In this document: in pieces, positions 1 through 8,820 of the stretch
Layout: the number at the start of each line of letters is the position of its first letter
Numbering within the stretch: position 1 is the first letter of the stretch
From: an uncultured Cuneatibacter sp.
Lineage (GTDB): Bacteria > Bacillota > Clostridia > Lachnospirales > Lachnospiraceae
Direction: 5' to 3'
Assembly: GCA_934234215.1 (NCBI GenBank)
Contig: CAKQHB010000007.1
Location: forward strand, 47,037-111,036
Length of the DNA: 64,000 nucleotides
Notes under the pieces: model-generated
Told to the model about the DNA's origin: nothing
What the model saw: only the letters and a program-made list of their open reading frames with translations
Database searches by the model: none
Made by a program: the position numbers and the translations under genes

Positions 1-373
1 CAATGCAGTGTGGAACCTGCGGTTCCTCGCATCTATGTCCGGAAAGCCGGATGTCGGATATCTGAAAGACCTGATCCGTCAGGTCGGACTGGATCCGGAG
101 AGCAAGTTAAAAGTCGGAAAATATTCGATGGGAATGAAACAGCGCCTCGGCATCGCGCAGGCGATCATGGACAAGCCGGAGCTGCTGTTATTGGACGAAC
201 CGATGAACGGTCTGGACAATCATGGTGTGGATGAGATGCGCCGCCTGTTCAAGACATTGAAAGAGCAGGGCACGACGATCATCATTGCCAGTCATATTGC
301 GGAGGACATTCAGATCCTGTGCGATGCGGTGACGTATCTGGATCACGGTCGGATCGTGGAAGAAAAGGTTTAA
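1..373 (+). CDS. ABC transporter ATP-binding protein, C-terminal part (truncated by window edge)
   Basis: The reading frame is open from the window start, so only the last ~124 residues of an ABC ATPase are visible. It shows the signature region YSMGMKQRLGIAQAIM, Walker B LLLLDEP, the D-loop GLDN and the switch histidine in IIIASH. The MGMKQRL form of the signature is common in exporters of the bacitracin/lantibiotic-immunity type, but substrate cannot be inferred from this fragment. No permease gene follows, so the partner must lie upstream of the window. An inverted repeat just downstream probably ends the transcript. The internal GTG at 8 is not a start. Confidence 0.9.
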   Translation, partial: NAVWNLRFLASMSGKPDVGYLKDLIRQVGLDPESKLKVGKYSMGMKQRLGIAQAIMDKPELLLLDEPMNGLDNHGVDEMRRLFKTLKEQGTTIIIASHIAEDIQILCDAVTYLDHGRIVEEKV

Positions 374-397
374 AAGAAGCACAGGTCTTTAGAAAGA

Positions 398-440
398 AAT
401 ACCTGCATTCATCTTCAGAGTAGAAGTGAATGCAGGTATT
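398..440. terminator. Bidirectional hairpin between convergent genes
   Basis: A perfect 14-bp inverted repeat, aatacctgcattca (398-411) and tgaatgcaggtatt (427-440), lies between the end of the ABC ATPase and the end of the convergent DUF4143 ATPase gene. Neither flank has a long T-run, so termination strength is uncertain. Confidence 0.6.
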
Positions 441-445
441 GTTCG

Positions 446-1669
446 TTAAATCATCCAGATGGGTACGATATAATTTTCGCGATCAATAGCCGATAATTGC
501 GGTTTCATGCACAGAATTGCACCGCTTGATCTGGGTGTGGAAGAGTTATCCAAAAGATGAAATACGCCGGTAAGCTCAGAGCCGGGATTGGAAGACTTTT
601 TGATTTCAAGCGGATTGAGCACACCATCATGTTCCAGAATGATATCAATTTCTTTTGCATCTTTATCTCGATAATAATATATAAAAGGTTCTTTTCCGCA
701 GTTTAGATAGGTCTTTCGGATTTCAGCGACTACATAATTTTCAAGGATAGCACCGTTCATTGCACCGCTTTCCAATGTTTCCGGACTGCTCCATTTTGTT
801 AAATAGCATACCAGCCCAGTATCATAAAAATAAAACTTCGGTGTCTTAACCAGTCTTTTCAGCATGTTATTTGAGTACGGAAGGAGATAAAAAATAATGC
901 CAAGTGTTTCCAAGATGCCGAGCCAATCTTTTGCCTGCTTCTGGTTAATATCTGCATCTCTGGCGATATCAGCGATGTTCAGCATTTGTCCGCATCTGGC
1001 GGCAACAGCTGTAATAAATTTTAGAAACTTTAAAGAATCAATCGAATCCGACAGATCCCGGATATCTCTTTCGATGTAGGTGGACAGATAACTGCTGTAA
1101 AAAATCTGACTGTTACTATTTTGACCGCTGATCAGTGCGGGCATAGATCCTTTGAAGATTCGATTGAAGATTTCTTCCGTGTCTGCGGGAACTCTGTTTG
1201 CGCTTCTGTCAGATAAGGCTGTCAGATCGACGAGAAATGGTTCCATCGGACTTCCAGACATCTCTGCCTGAGAGAGAGAGGTCAGAGAAAGAACTGCAAC
1301 ACGACCGGCAAGAGATTCTTGCACACCATGCATCAGTTTAAAAATCTGTGAGCCGGTGAGCCAGAAATCCCCGGGATTGCGTGTCTTATCCACATGAATT
1401 TTGATGTAGGTAAATAATTCCGGAGCATATTGAACCTCATCAATTAACACGGGCGGTTTATGCAGCTGTAAAAAAAGTTCCGGATCTGTTTTCGCCAGAT
1501 TTCTCTCGTTTAAATCATCGAGGGAGACATATTTTCGTGTGGTTCCTTTCATTAGTTTTTGAAGCATTGTGGTCTTACCAACTTGCCTGGGACCAGTAAC
1601 CAAAACAACAGGATACTCAGCGGAGACCTGCAGGACTACTTTCTCCAAGTTTCTTGAAATATAATTCAT
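446..1669 (-). CDS. AAA ATPase with DUF4143 C-terminal domain
   Basis: A 407-residue protein of the COG1373-type family. The N-terminal ATPase half carries Walker A GPRQVGKTT (about residues 26-34) and Walker B VLIDEVQ (D77-E78), followed by WLTGSQ. The C-terminal half has DUF4143 character and ends with a nuclease-like D/ExK pattern (KEIDIIL ... PLEIKKS). Cellular role is unknown; the family is widespread and often horizontally mobile. The ATG at 1669 is chosen because AGGAGG sits 6 bases upstream. The in-frame ATG at 1762 would add 31 residues, has no ribosome binding site and falls inside a palindrome. The gene follows the thioredoxin/HD pair on the same strand but has its own repeat-rich upstream region. 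Confidence 0.85.
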   Translation of the reverse strand: MNYISRNLEKVVLQVSAEYPVVLVTGPRQVGKTTMLQKLMKGTTRKYVSLDDLNERNLAKTDPELFLQLHKPPVLIDEVQYAPELFTYIKIHVDKTRNPGDFWLTGSQIFKLMHGVQESLAGRVAVLSLTSLSQAEMSGSPMEPFLVDLTALSDRSANRVPADTEEIFNRIFKGSMPALISGQNSNSQIFYSSYLSTYIERDIRDLSDSIDSLKFLKFITAVAARCGQMLNIADIARDADINQKQAKDWLGILETLGIIFYLLPYSNNMLKRLVKTPKFYFYDTGLVCYLTKWSSPETLESGAMNGAILENYVVAEIRKTYLNCGKEPFIYYYRDKDAKEIDIILEHDGVLNPLEIKKSSNPGSELTGVFHLLDNSSTPRSSGAILCMKPQLSAIDRENYIVPIWMI

Positions 1670-1680
1670 GAAATCCCTCC

Positions 1681-1780
1681 TTCGGCTAATTTTAACTCTG
1701 ATTACATAATAGCCGCAATTAAAGCTAAAATCAAGTGCAAATTCGGCTGATATGTATTCCAATTACATATCAGCCGAATT
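1681..1780 (-). promoter_or_regulatory. Repeated palindromic operator-like region upstream of the DUF4143 ATPase
   Basis: Between the HD gene and the DUF4143 ATPase there is a perfect 16-bp inverted repeat, aattcggctgatatgt (1740-1755) and its complement at 1765-1780, with a 9-base spacer. A degenerate second copy of the same unit lies nearer the start codon: agccgcaatt at about 1711-1720 and ttcggctaattt at about 1681-1692, next to the ribosome binding site. Repetition of CGGCT..TATGTAATT suggests a protein-binding site, possibly autoregulatory. The perfect copy could also form an RNA hairpin after the HD gene, but no T-run follows. Confidence 0.5.
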
Positions 1781-1801
1781 TAATAACACACATATAGAAT
1801 T

Positions 1802-2284
1802 TTAAGACCTGCAAAACAGAGTCTCTTTTGTGGCACATACTTTGTCTGCCAGGCAGACGATCCATCCCTCACGGCAGGTCGGCGGAACCGGGACGAGGGG
1901 AAACATATGCCGCAGGATGATATTTGACTCAACATTCGTCAGGTCGAAATCCTCGCGGGCGTTTTTCAGTGCGCGGGCAGGATGATGAAATCCATGCAGT
2001 CTGTGACCGCCGTTTTTTTTATGCCAGTCGTACAGGAAGTAGTCGTGAAGCAGTGCACCGCGGATCAGGGACCGGCGGTCTATCGGAATCCGCAGAAGGC
2101 GGGCGATATGACAGCTGCATCTGGTGACGGAGAGGCAATGCTCATAGACACTCACCGTACCATGCTGGATGTAATCCGTGGTCTGTGCCAGACGTCCCTC
2201 TTTGGAGAGAGCGGAGATCTGTTCCCGGATCTCCGCAGCGATATGCGCTTCATCTTCTGCCAGCGGTGTGCGCTCTGCACACAT
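1802..2284 (-). CDS. HD domain phosphohydrolase
   Basis: A 160-residue HD-family protein. The metal-binding pattern is visible as H45EH, then LLHDYFLYDW (the His-Asp pair) and later HHPARALKNA and ILRHMFPL. Such proteins are metal-dependent phosphohydrolases on nucleotides or phosphoesters; the substrate cannot be told. It starts a few bases after the thioredoxin stop codon and is probably co-transcribed and translationally coupled with it, since the ribosome binding site is weak. The ending KETLFCRS is short but looks intact. Confidence 0.8.
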   Translation of the reverse strand: MCAERTPLAEDEAHIAAEIREQISALSKEGRLAQTTDYIQHGTVSVYEHCLSVTRCSCHIARLLRIPIDRRSLIRGALLHDYFLYDWHKKNGGHRLHGFHHPARALKNAREDFDLTNVESNIILRHMFPLVPVPPTCREGWIVCLADKVCATKETLFCRS

Positions 2285-2290
2285 AGCTGC

Positions 2291-2599
2291 TCAGACGTTC
2301 ATCAGCTCGCGCAGCTCTGCCTCTGTCTGCAAGCCGATGACTTTGTTTGCAACCTTTCCATCCTGAAACAGGATCAGAGTCGGTACGCTCATAACACCGT
2401 ACTGGATCGCAATCTCGGTGTCTGCATCTACATCCAGCTTACCGATGGTAACACGGCCTGCGTACTCGCTCTCCAGCTTCTCTAAGATCGGTGCCTGCAT
2501 CTTGCACGGACCGCACCAGGTTGCGAAGAAATCTACCAGAACCGGTGTCTGGCTCTTCAATACTTCCTGTTCAAATGTATCCTTATGAAAAATCTTCAT
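2291..2599 (-). CDS. trxA: Thioredoxin
   Basis: A 102-residue thioredoxin with the active site WCGPCK at residues 28-33 and the cis-proline loop SVPTLI near residue 74. It reduces disulfides in cytoplasmic proteins using thioredoxin reductase. The ATG at 2599 is preferred because GGAGG lies 7 bases upstream; the longer reading frame from 2635 adds 12 residues (MERRCVPEWRNV) that are not part of the thioredoxin fold. Expressed from its own promoter (2665-2693) and followed closely by the HD gene. Confidence 0.95.
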   Translation of the reverse strand: MKIFHKDTFEQEVLKSQTPVLVDFFATWCGPCKMQAPILEKLESEYAGRVTIGKLDVDADTEIAIQYGVMSVPTLILFQDGKVANKVIGLQTEAELRELMNV

Positions 2600-2664
2600 T
2601 ACATTCCTCCATTCCGGAACGCATCTGCGCTCCACAAATCGGGTATTCCTCTTGAATCCCCCTC

Positions 2665-2693
2665 ATGTTAGCAGGCAAAAACAAAAAAGTCAA
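2665..2693 (-). promoter_or_regulatory. Sigma-A promoter of trxA
   Basis: On the minus strand TTGACT (2688-2693) and TAACAT (2665-2670) are separated by 17 bases, 66 bases upstream of the thioredoxin start. Confidence 0.6.
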
Positions 2694-2739
2694 GGGGAGA
2701 AATCACAGGATTCCGCACAGGGAAAAACAGCGAAAACGG

Positions 2740-2768
2740 TGGACATCCATTTTCAAACAGGATACAAT
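2740..2768 (+). promoter_or_regulatory. Sigma-A promoter of the HAD hydrolase gene
   Basis: TGGACA (2740-2745) and TACAAT (2763-2768) with a 17-base spacer, about 40 bases before the HAD gene. It is divergent from the trxA promoter, with about 45 bases between the two -35 boxes. Confidence 0.55.
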
Positions 2769-2806
2769 AAATCCAAAGTGGTATGAGAGGGGAACACAGT
2801 AAGATT

Positions 2807-3622
2807 ATGGATCACAACTATCGCCTTTTGGCATTTGACTTAGACGGTACTCTGACAAATTCGGACAAGATCATCACACCGCGGACATTTGATGCGCTCA
2901 TGCGGGCGCAGGAGCAGGGTGTGAGGATCGCGCTGGCATCCGGTCGTCCGACATATGGCATTCTGCCGTTGGCAGAACAGCTGCGGCTGGCGGACTATGA
3001 CGGTTATATTTTGGCGTTTAACGGTGGTAAGATCGTAAAGTGCCGGACGAAAGAGATCCTGTTTCAGCAGACGATTCCGCCGGAGCTGCTGCATAAGGTT
3101 TATGAGACGGCGGAACAATATCATCTGACGGCGATGACCTATGAGAACGATACCATTGTGACGGAGCATCCGAACAATCCCTATGTGCAGATCGAGTCGA
3201 AGATCTGTCATTTGCCGATCCGTCAGGTTGTACATATGGATGAGGCGGTTGATTTCCCGGTTGTGAAGTTCCTGCTGGTGGGAGACGAGGATTATCTCGG
3301 TCGGATCGAGCCGGAAGTGCAGGCTGCGCTGGGGGATGGCTTTGATGTGTATCGCTCCGCTGGATTCTTTTTCGAGGTCGTGACAAAGGGCATCGACAAG
3401 GGGGCGTGTCTGCAGCATGTTTTAGATGCGGAGGGCTGGACGAGAGAACAGCTCATGACATTTGGCGACAGTTACAACGATGCAACGATGCTGCAGTTTG
3501 CCGGAGTAGGTGTTGCGATGGGCAACGGCGTGCCGGAGATCCGGGCATTGGCGGATTATGTGACCGGCAGTAACGATGAGGACGGCATTGCGGATGCGCT
3601 GGAACATTTCGGAATTGTCTGA
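2807..3622 (+). CDS. Cof-type HAD family hydrolase
   Basis: A 271-residue haloacid dehalogenase-type phosphatase of the Cof/YidA class. Motif I is FDLDGTLTNS (nucleophile D11 and D13), motif II is the S in ALASGRP, and motif IV is TFGDSYND near the C-terminus, with a C2-type cap in between. These enzymes dephosphorylate sugar phosphates, FMN or PLP; specificity cannot be read from sequence. The ATG at 2807 is chosen over 2783 because the domain begins at once after it; AGAGGGG lies rather far upstream, so the longer form (279 aa) remains possible. A strong ribosome binding site for the next gene follows the stop directly, suggesting an operon. Confidence 0.88.
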   Translation: MDHNYRLLAFDLDGTLTNSDKIITPRTFDALMRAQEQGVRIALASGRPTYGILPLAEQLRLADYDGYILAFNGGKIVKCRTKEILFQQTIPPELLHKVYETAEQYHLTAMTYENDTIVTEHPNNPYVQIESKICHLPIRQVVHMDEAVDFPVVKFLLVGDEDYLGRIEPEVQAALGDGFDVYRSAGFFFEVVTKGIDKGACLQHVLDAEGWTREQLMTFGDSYNDATMLQFAGVGVAMGNGVPEIRALADYVTGSNDEDGIADALEHFGIV

Positions 3623-3633
3623 AAGGAGGCTCT

Positions 3634-5547
3634 ATGGATCTGATGGTTTACATGAAGGCATTGCGGGTACTGCGCAAGATCATGCTGCGGCAGACGGATA
3701 ACGTGTCGGCCGTCACCTATTCGCCCCAGAAGGGTGCATGGCAGGGATTGACGGATGGCGTGTGGCATTTCCCAGTATCGACACCGGAGGAGCAGGGCAT
3801 TTCTTCTGCTTATTTGGAGCAGTTTTTCCGGGACATGGGCAGCGCCTTGGAGACGGGTATTCATTCCTTATATGTTGTCCGCAATGGACATGCCATCGCT
3901 TCCGGATCCTTTGCACCGTATCGGGAAGGTCTGTGGCATGTGTCCCATTCGCTGTGCAAGAGTGTCACGAGTCTCGGCATCGGTATTTTGATCGACGAGG
4001 GCAAGCTGACACTGGACGAAAAGCTCAACGATATTTTTCAGGGCAAGACGCCACTGCTGTCCCCGTCCCTTTTTCATAAGGATATTACGGTGCGGCATTT
4101 GCTGACAATGAGCTCCGGCGTGGCGTTCAATGAGATCGGTGCGATCGCCGGGGATGACTGGCTGAAGCTGTTTCTGGAGTCCAATAGACAGTTTGAGCCG
4201 GGCGGAAGGTTTGCTTACAACAGTATGAATACCTATGTGCTGTCTGCCATCGTGCAGGAGCGCAGCGGAGAGACGCTGTTTGATTACCTGAAAGCGAGAC
4301 TGTTCACACCGCTGGGCATCCGCAATGTTTATTGGGAACCCAGTCCGCAGGGCATCACAAAAGGCGGTTGGGGACTGTACCTGTGCGCCGAGGATATGGC
4401 GAAGCTCGGTCAGCTGTACTTAAATGGCGGCATGTGGGAAGGCACGCGGATCATTTCCGAGGAGTGGCTGAAAGAGGCATCCGCAAAGCAGATCGAGGGC
4501 GCAGGTGCGCTGTACGGCTACGGCTATCAGGTCTGGCAGGGCAGACAGGAAGGCACGTATTTGTTCAATGGTATGCTCGGTCAGAATGTTTTCATCATGC
4601 CCCAGACGCAGACCATCGTGGTGACGCAGGCGGGCAGCTCCGAGTTTTTCGGAACGGGTACTTTGACAGAGACGGTGTACCGATATTTTCAGTCGGAGCA
4701 GTATCAGCCGGCGGATCATGCATTGCCACCGAATCCCACAGCATATGAGAGCTTGCAGCGGACGCTGCATAGTCTGACATTTCATCAGGCACCGCAGGAA
4801 GCGGAGACGGCAGACCGCGGCGGCTGGCTGCGGCAGGCAAAGTTATCCGACAACAGCCGCAGAGGCACAAGACCACAATATCTGCATCGCAGGATCCGTC
4901 TGGATCGGGATCCGGTGGCGGAGTATACGCGCAGTCAGACATTCCGGAACAGACTGAACGGCACAGCGTGGACTTTTGAGAAAAATGCAGTGGGCATCCT
5001 GCCGCTGTTTGTGCAGGTGATGCACAATAATTACACAACGGGCACGAGTCAGATGTCCTTTTCGGTGGAAAAAGATGTTCTGACGCTGACGATGGTGGAA
5101 AGTGACGCGGAGCGTGTGATCCGCATCGGACTTCCGAGACGGGGATATCCACAGGATCGCTTCGGCACGGCACAGTATTCCACACTGGACATCGCAGGGG
5201 AGATCTACGAGGTCGGTTCTAATGCCCGCTTTGTGACAAACAAAGGACGCACAGAGCTGGAGATTCAGATGTGCTTTATTGAGACAAGCAACAGCCGCAC
5301 CGTGCGTGTGGCATTTGCGGAGGACGGCAATCTGAATCTGCAGTGGAATGAATATCCGACGCTGGAGCGGCTGGCGCAGGAGAGCATGAAGGAAGTGTCC
5401 GTGGATGCAGCGGAGGCGGAGCCAAATGGCATCACGAAGATTCTGGCGGACCTGGGCTTTGGTATTGAGCATATGCTCAAGGTGTTTGCTCCGGAGCTGA
5501 CAGGCGTTCCGGTGACCAAAGAGACCGACAGGCAGATAGAAGAGTAA
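3634..5547 (+). CDS. Serine hydrolase, beta-lactamase/PBP-like, with a long uncharacterised C-terminal region
   Basis: A 637-residue protein. Residues ~45-370 are a class C beta-lactamase/DD-peptidase-like serine hydrolase with SxxK at S106-L-C-K109, the second motif at Y195-N-S and a glycine-rich FNGMLGQN stretch near the third motif. Esterase, peptidase or amidase activity is possible. No signal peptide or membrane segment is seen, which suggests a cytoplasmic enzyme. Residues ~380-637 are arginine-rich, then beta-rich; I do not recognise a domain there. Ribosome binding site AAAGGAGG lies 5 bases before the ATG. It sits between the HAD phosphatase and sdaAB in the same orientation. Confidence 0.85.
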   Translation: MDLMVYMKALRVLRKIMLRQTDNVSAVTYSPQKGAWQGLTDGVWHFPVSTPEEQGISSAYLEQFFRDMGSALETGIHSLYVVRNGHAIASGSFAPYREGLWHVSHSLCKSVTSLGIGILIDEGKLTLDEKLNDIFQGKTPLLSPSLFHKDITVRHLLTMSSGVAFNEIGAIAGDDWLKLFLESNRQFEPGGRFAYNSMNTYVLSAIVQERSGETLFDYLKARLFTPLGIRNVYWEPSPQGITKGGWGLYLCAEDMAKLGQLYLNGGMWEGTRIISEEWLKEASAKQIEGAGALYGYGYQVWQGRQEGTYLFNGMLGQNVFIMPQTQTIVVTQAGSSEFFGTGTLTETVYRYFQSEQYQPADHALPPNPTAYESLQRTLHSLTFHQAPQEAETADRGGWLRQAKLSDNSRRGTRPQYLHRRIRLDRDPVAEYTRSQTFRNRLNGTAWTFEKNAVGILPLFVQVMHNNYTTGTSQMSFSVEKDVLTLTMVESDAERVIRIGLPRRGYPQDRFGTAQYSTLDIAGEIYEVGSNARFVTNKGRTELEIQMCFIETSNSRTVRVAFAEDGNLNLQWNEYPTLERLAQESMKEVSVDAAEAEPNGITKILADLGFGIEHMLKVFAPELTGVPVTKETDRQIEE

Positions 5548-5566
5548 AGACTAGATTGGAGAAAAG

Positions 5567-6247
5567 ATGGAAATCAGCATCTTTGATGTGACAGGACCGG
5601 TGATGATCGGTCCGTCCAGCTCCCATACAGCGGGAGCGGCGAGACTGGGGCGTGCGGCAAGACTGATCGCGGGACAGCCGTTCCATTCCGTCTCGTTTGG
5701 ATTGCATGGTTCTTTTGCACAGACATACAAAGGACATGGTACAGACCGGGCGCTGTTAGCCGGTGTGCTGGGACTTTCCGAGCAGGATGAACGGCTGGCG
5801 CAGGCATTCGGACTGGCGCAGGCAGCGGGATTGCAGTATTCGTTCTATCCGGTTCAGCTGGATGGGGTACATGAAAATACCGTAAAGATCACGATGGACA
5901 TGGATGACGGCACGCAGACGACAGTTGTGGGATCCTCCATCGGCGGCGGACAGATCTGTATTTGCGAGATCAATGGCTTCGAGATGGAGATGAATCTGCG
6001 GGCACCGACGCTCATGTTTTCCCATTATGACCGCAAGGGCGTCATCAGCGAAGTGACGCGGCTTATTGCGGAGTACGATCTGAACATTGCGACGATGAAG
6101 CTGAGCCGCAAGGCAAAAGGCGATGTGGCGTGCTGTGTCGTAGAGGCGGACGGTCAGATCCCGGAGGGACTTGTGACAGGGATCCGCGGGCTGCACGATA
6201 TTTTGGCAGCGATGAGCATTACGCTGGATGAGGAGGAAGAGGCGTGA
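5567..6247 (+). CDS. sdaAB: L-serine ammonia-lyase, iron-sulfur dependent, beta subunit
   Basis: A 226-residue beta subunit of the bacterial Fe-S L-serine dehydratase, which converts L-serine to pyruvate and ammonia. The N-terminal pattern IGPSSSHTAGAARLGR is characteristic of the family. The C-terminal ~75 residues form an ACT domain (DRKGVISEVTRLIAEYDLNI), usual for this subunit and thought to bind serine. The stop overlaps the start region of sdaAA, so the two subunits are translationally coupled. Ribosome binding site GGAGA is 6 bases upstream. Confidence 0.95.
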   Translation: MEISIFDVTGPVMIGPSSSHTAGAARLGRAARLIAGQPFHSVSFGLHGSFAQTYKGHGTDRALLAGVLGLSEQDERLAQAFGLAQAAGLQYSFYPVQLDGVHENTVKITMDMDDGTQTTVVGSSIGGGQICICEINGFEMEMNLRAPTLMFSHYDRKGVISEVTRLIAEYDLNIATMKLSRKAKGDVACCVVEADGQIPEGLVTGIRGLHDILAAMSITLDEEEEA

Positions 6248-6249
6248 AA

Positions 6250-7125
6250 ATGTATGAGACGATTGCGCAGCTTCTGAAGCTGTGCAGCGAGCAGGACGTT
6301 CCTTTGTGGGAGATGATTCTGAAAAATGAAAGGAAGCTTTCGGAGGCATCGGAGGATGTGATCTGGAAGCGGCTGGATGCAAGACTTGCGGTCATGCGGG
6401 CTTCCGCAAAGAAAGCGTTGGAGCTGCCGCAGAATACCGTGGGCAATATGATCTCCGGTCTGGCAAGTGCTCAGGCAGGCTATGCCAAGGGCGACACGAT
6501 CTGCGGACATCTCGTGAACCGTGTCATGGCGATGGCATTGTCCGGAAGCGAGGTGAATGCCTCAATGGGACGCATCTGCGCGGCTCCGACAGCAGGTTCC
6601 TGCGGTATCTTACCGGCAGTGCTGTTCGGATTGCAGGAAGAGTATGATCTGAGCGAGGAGACGCTTCGCCACGGATTGATGACGGCATCCGGTCTGGGTG
6701 CGATCATCGTGCACAATGCAACGGTGTCCGGCGCAGAGGGCGGATGTCAGGCAGAGTGCGGCGCAGCGGCAGCGATGGCGAGTGCAGCGGCAGTGGAGAT
6801 GTTGGGCGGCTCCCCGGCGCAGTGTGCAGACGCGATGGCGCTGTGTCTGATTAACTGTATGGGATTGATCTGCGATCCTGTGGCAGGACTGGTGCAGGTG
6901 CCCTGTGCCCAGAGAAATGCGTCTCAGGCAGTGAATGCGCTGCTGTGTGCGGATCTGGTGCTGGGCGGCATGAGAAGTCCCATCAGTCCGGATCAGGTGA
7001 TCGATGCGATGTACCGGGTGGGCAGAATGCTTCCCGTAGAATTAAAAGAGACGGCGCTGGGCGGAATCGCAGCAACGCCGGACGCAAAGAAAATGGCAGA
7101 AGAGATTTTTGGCGAGGAACGCTGA
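6250..7125 (+). CDS. sdaAA: L-serine ammonia-lyase, iron-sulfur dependent, alpha subunit
   Basis: The catalytic alpha subunit (291 residues) of the Fe-S L-serine dehydratase. Conserved cysteines for the 4Fe-4S cluster are seen in CAAPTAGSCGILP, CQAECGAA and LICDPVAGLVQVPCAQRNA. The ATG at 6250 is used, with AGAGG upstream; a GTG at 6244 overlapping the sdaAB stop is an alternative giving two more residues. It is followed 20 bases later by formate-tetrahydrofolate ligase, which suggests serine catabolism linked to one-carbon metabolism. Confidence 0.95.
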   Translation: MYETIAQLLKLCSEQDVPLWEMILKNERKLSEASEDVIWKRLDARLAVMRASAKKALELPQNTVGNMISGLASAQAGYAKGDTICGHLVNRVMAMALSGSEVNASMGRICAAPTAGSCGILPAVLFGLQEEYDLSEETLRHGLMTASGLGAIIVHNATVSGAEGGCQAECGAAAAMASAAAVEMLGGSPAQCADAMALCLINCMGLICDPVAGLVQVPCAQRNASQAVNALLCADLVLGGMRSPISPDQVIDAMYRVGRMLPVELKETALGGIAATPDAKKMAEEIFGEER

Positions 7126-7144
7126 GAAAGAGAGGAGCAGAAAG

Positions 7145-8815
7145 ATGAAGTCTGATATCGAAATTGCAAGAGAGGCGAATATGAAACCGATCCGCGAGGT
7201 AGCGGAGCTGCTTGGCATGAGCGAGGATGATCTGGAGCTGTACGGAAAGTATAAGGCAAAGCTGTCTGATGACCTGTGGAACCGTGTGAAGGATCGTCCC
7301 GATGGAAAGCTGATTCTGATGACGGCGATCAACCCGACCCCGGCAGGAGAGGGCAAGACGACGACCAGCGTTGGCCTCGGACAGGCGCTTTGCAAGATGG
7401 GCAGGAAAGCAATCATTGCGCTGCGTGAGCCGTCTCTCGGACCGTGCTTTGGCATTAAGGGCGGCGCAGCAGGCGGCGGCTATGCGCAGGTCGTTCCGAT
7501 GGATGATCTGAACCTGCATTTCACCGGCGATTTCCATGCAATCACATCTGCAAATAATCTGCTGGCAGCATTGCTGGACAATCATCTGCAGCAGGGCAAT
7601 GCGCTGCACATTGATCCGAAGCAGATCGTGTGGAAGCGCTGTCTGGATATGAATGACCGCGCTCTGCGCAACATTGTCATCGGCATGGGCAAAAAAACCG
7701 ACGGCGTTGTGCGGGAAGATCACTTTATCATCACCGTTGCTTCAGAAATTATGGCGATCCTCTGTCTGGCAAATGATCTGCAGGATCTGAAAGATCGTCT
7801 GGCGCGGATCATTGTGGCATATACATACACCGGCGAGCCGGTCACTGCCGCAGATCTGAATGCAGTCGGCTCTATGGCGGCATTGCTGAAGGATGCCATC
7901 AAGCCGAACCTGATCCAGACATTGGAGAATACCCCGGCGCTCGTTCACGGCGGTCCTTTTGCGAATATCGCACACGGCTGCAACAGTGTCCGTGCAACGA
8001 AGACCGCGCTGAAGATCGCAGATTATGTCGTAACCGAGGCTGGATTTGGCGCAGATCTGGGAGCTGAAAAGTTCTTTGATATCAAGTGCCGCATGGCAGG
8101 TTTGTCTCCGGATGCAGTTGTTCTAGTGGCGACTGTTCGTGCGCTGAAATACAACGGCGGCGTGCCGAAAACCGAGTTGTCCGCAGAGAATCTGGATGCA
8201 CTGAAAGCCGGTATCGTCAATCTGGAAAAGCACATCGAAAACCTGCAGAAGTTCGGCGTTCCGGTCGTTGTAACACTGAACCGTTTTGTGACAGATACCG
8301 ATGCAGAGTTAGACTATGTGCGGGAGTTCTGTGAGGCGAGAGGCTGTGAGTTCGCATTGTCCGAAGTATGGGAAAAGGGCGGCGAAGGCGGCATCGCACT
8401 GGCAGAGAAGGTGCTGTATACCTTAGAGAACAAAGAGAGCCATTTCGCTCCTTTATATGAGGATAGCCTGTCCATCAAAGAAAAGATCAGCAAGATCGCA
8501 ACGGACATTTATGGTGCAGGCAATGTGGTCTACGAGGCAGCCGCTTCCAAGGCGATCGATCGTATCGAAGCGCTGGGCTTCGGCAATCTGCCGGTGTGCA
8601 TGGCAAAGAATCAGTATTCGCTGTCGGATGACCAGAAGAAGCTCGGTCGTCCCGAAGGCTTTACACTGCATATCCGCGAAGTTTATGTCAATGCGGGCGC
8701 AGGCTTTGTGGTAGCCATCACCGGCACGGTCATGACGATGCCGGGTCTGCCGAAGGTTCCGGCAGCCAACAACATTGATGTGGATGCAGACGGTAATATT
8801 ACCGGACTGTTTTAA
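7145..8815 (+). CDS. fhs: Formate-tetrahydrofolate ligase
   Basis: A 556-residue 10-formyltetrahydrofolate synthetase, which joins formate to tetrahydrofolate with ATP. The nucleotide-binding segment reads NPTPAGEGKTTTSVGLGQAL, followed by REPSLGPCFGIKGGAAGGGYAQV, both hallmarks of the family; the C-terminus TGTVMTMPGLPKVPAA is also typical. The ATG at 7145 has AGAGGAG 8 bases upstream; a TTG at 7109 in the same frame would extend into sdaAA and is not supported. The gene is in the sdaAB-sdaAA operon and probably supplies one-carbon units for purine and amino acid synthesis. Confidence 0.97.
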   Translation: MKSDIEIAREANMKPIREVAELLGMSEDDLELYGKYKAKLSDDLWNRVKDRPDGKLILMTAINPTPAGEGKTTTSVGLGQALCKMGRKAIIALREPSLGPCFGIKGGAAGGGYAQVVPMDDLNLHFTGDFHAITSANNLLAALLDNHLQQGNALHIDPKQIVWKRCLDMNDRALRNIVIGMGKKTDGVVREDHFIITVASEIMAILCLANDLQDLKDRLARIIVAYTYTGEPVTAADLNAVGSMAALLKDAIKPNLIQTLENTPALVHGGPFANIAHGCNSVRATKTALKIADYVVTEAGFGADLGAEKFFDIKCRMAGLSPDAVVLVATVRALKYNGGVPKTELSAENLDALKAGIVNLEKHIENLQKFGVPVVVTLNRFVTDTDAELDYVREFCEARGCEFALSEVWEKGGEGGIALAEKVLYTLENKESHFAPLYEDSLSIKEKISKIATDIYGAGNVVYEAAASKAIDRIEALGFGNLPVCMAKNQYSLSDDQKKLGRPEGFTLHIREVYVNAGAGFVVAITGTVMTMPGLPKVPAANNIDVDADGNITGLF

Positions 8816-8820
8816 GCAAT

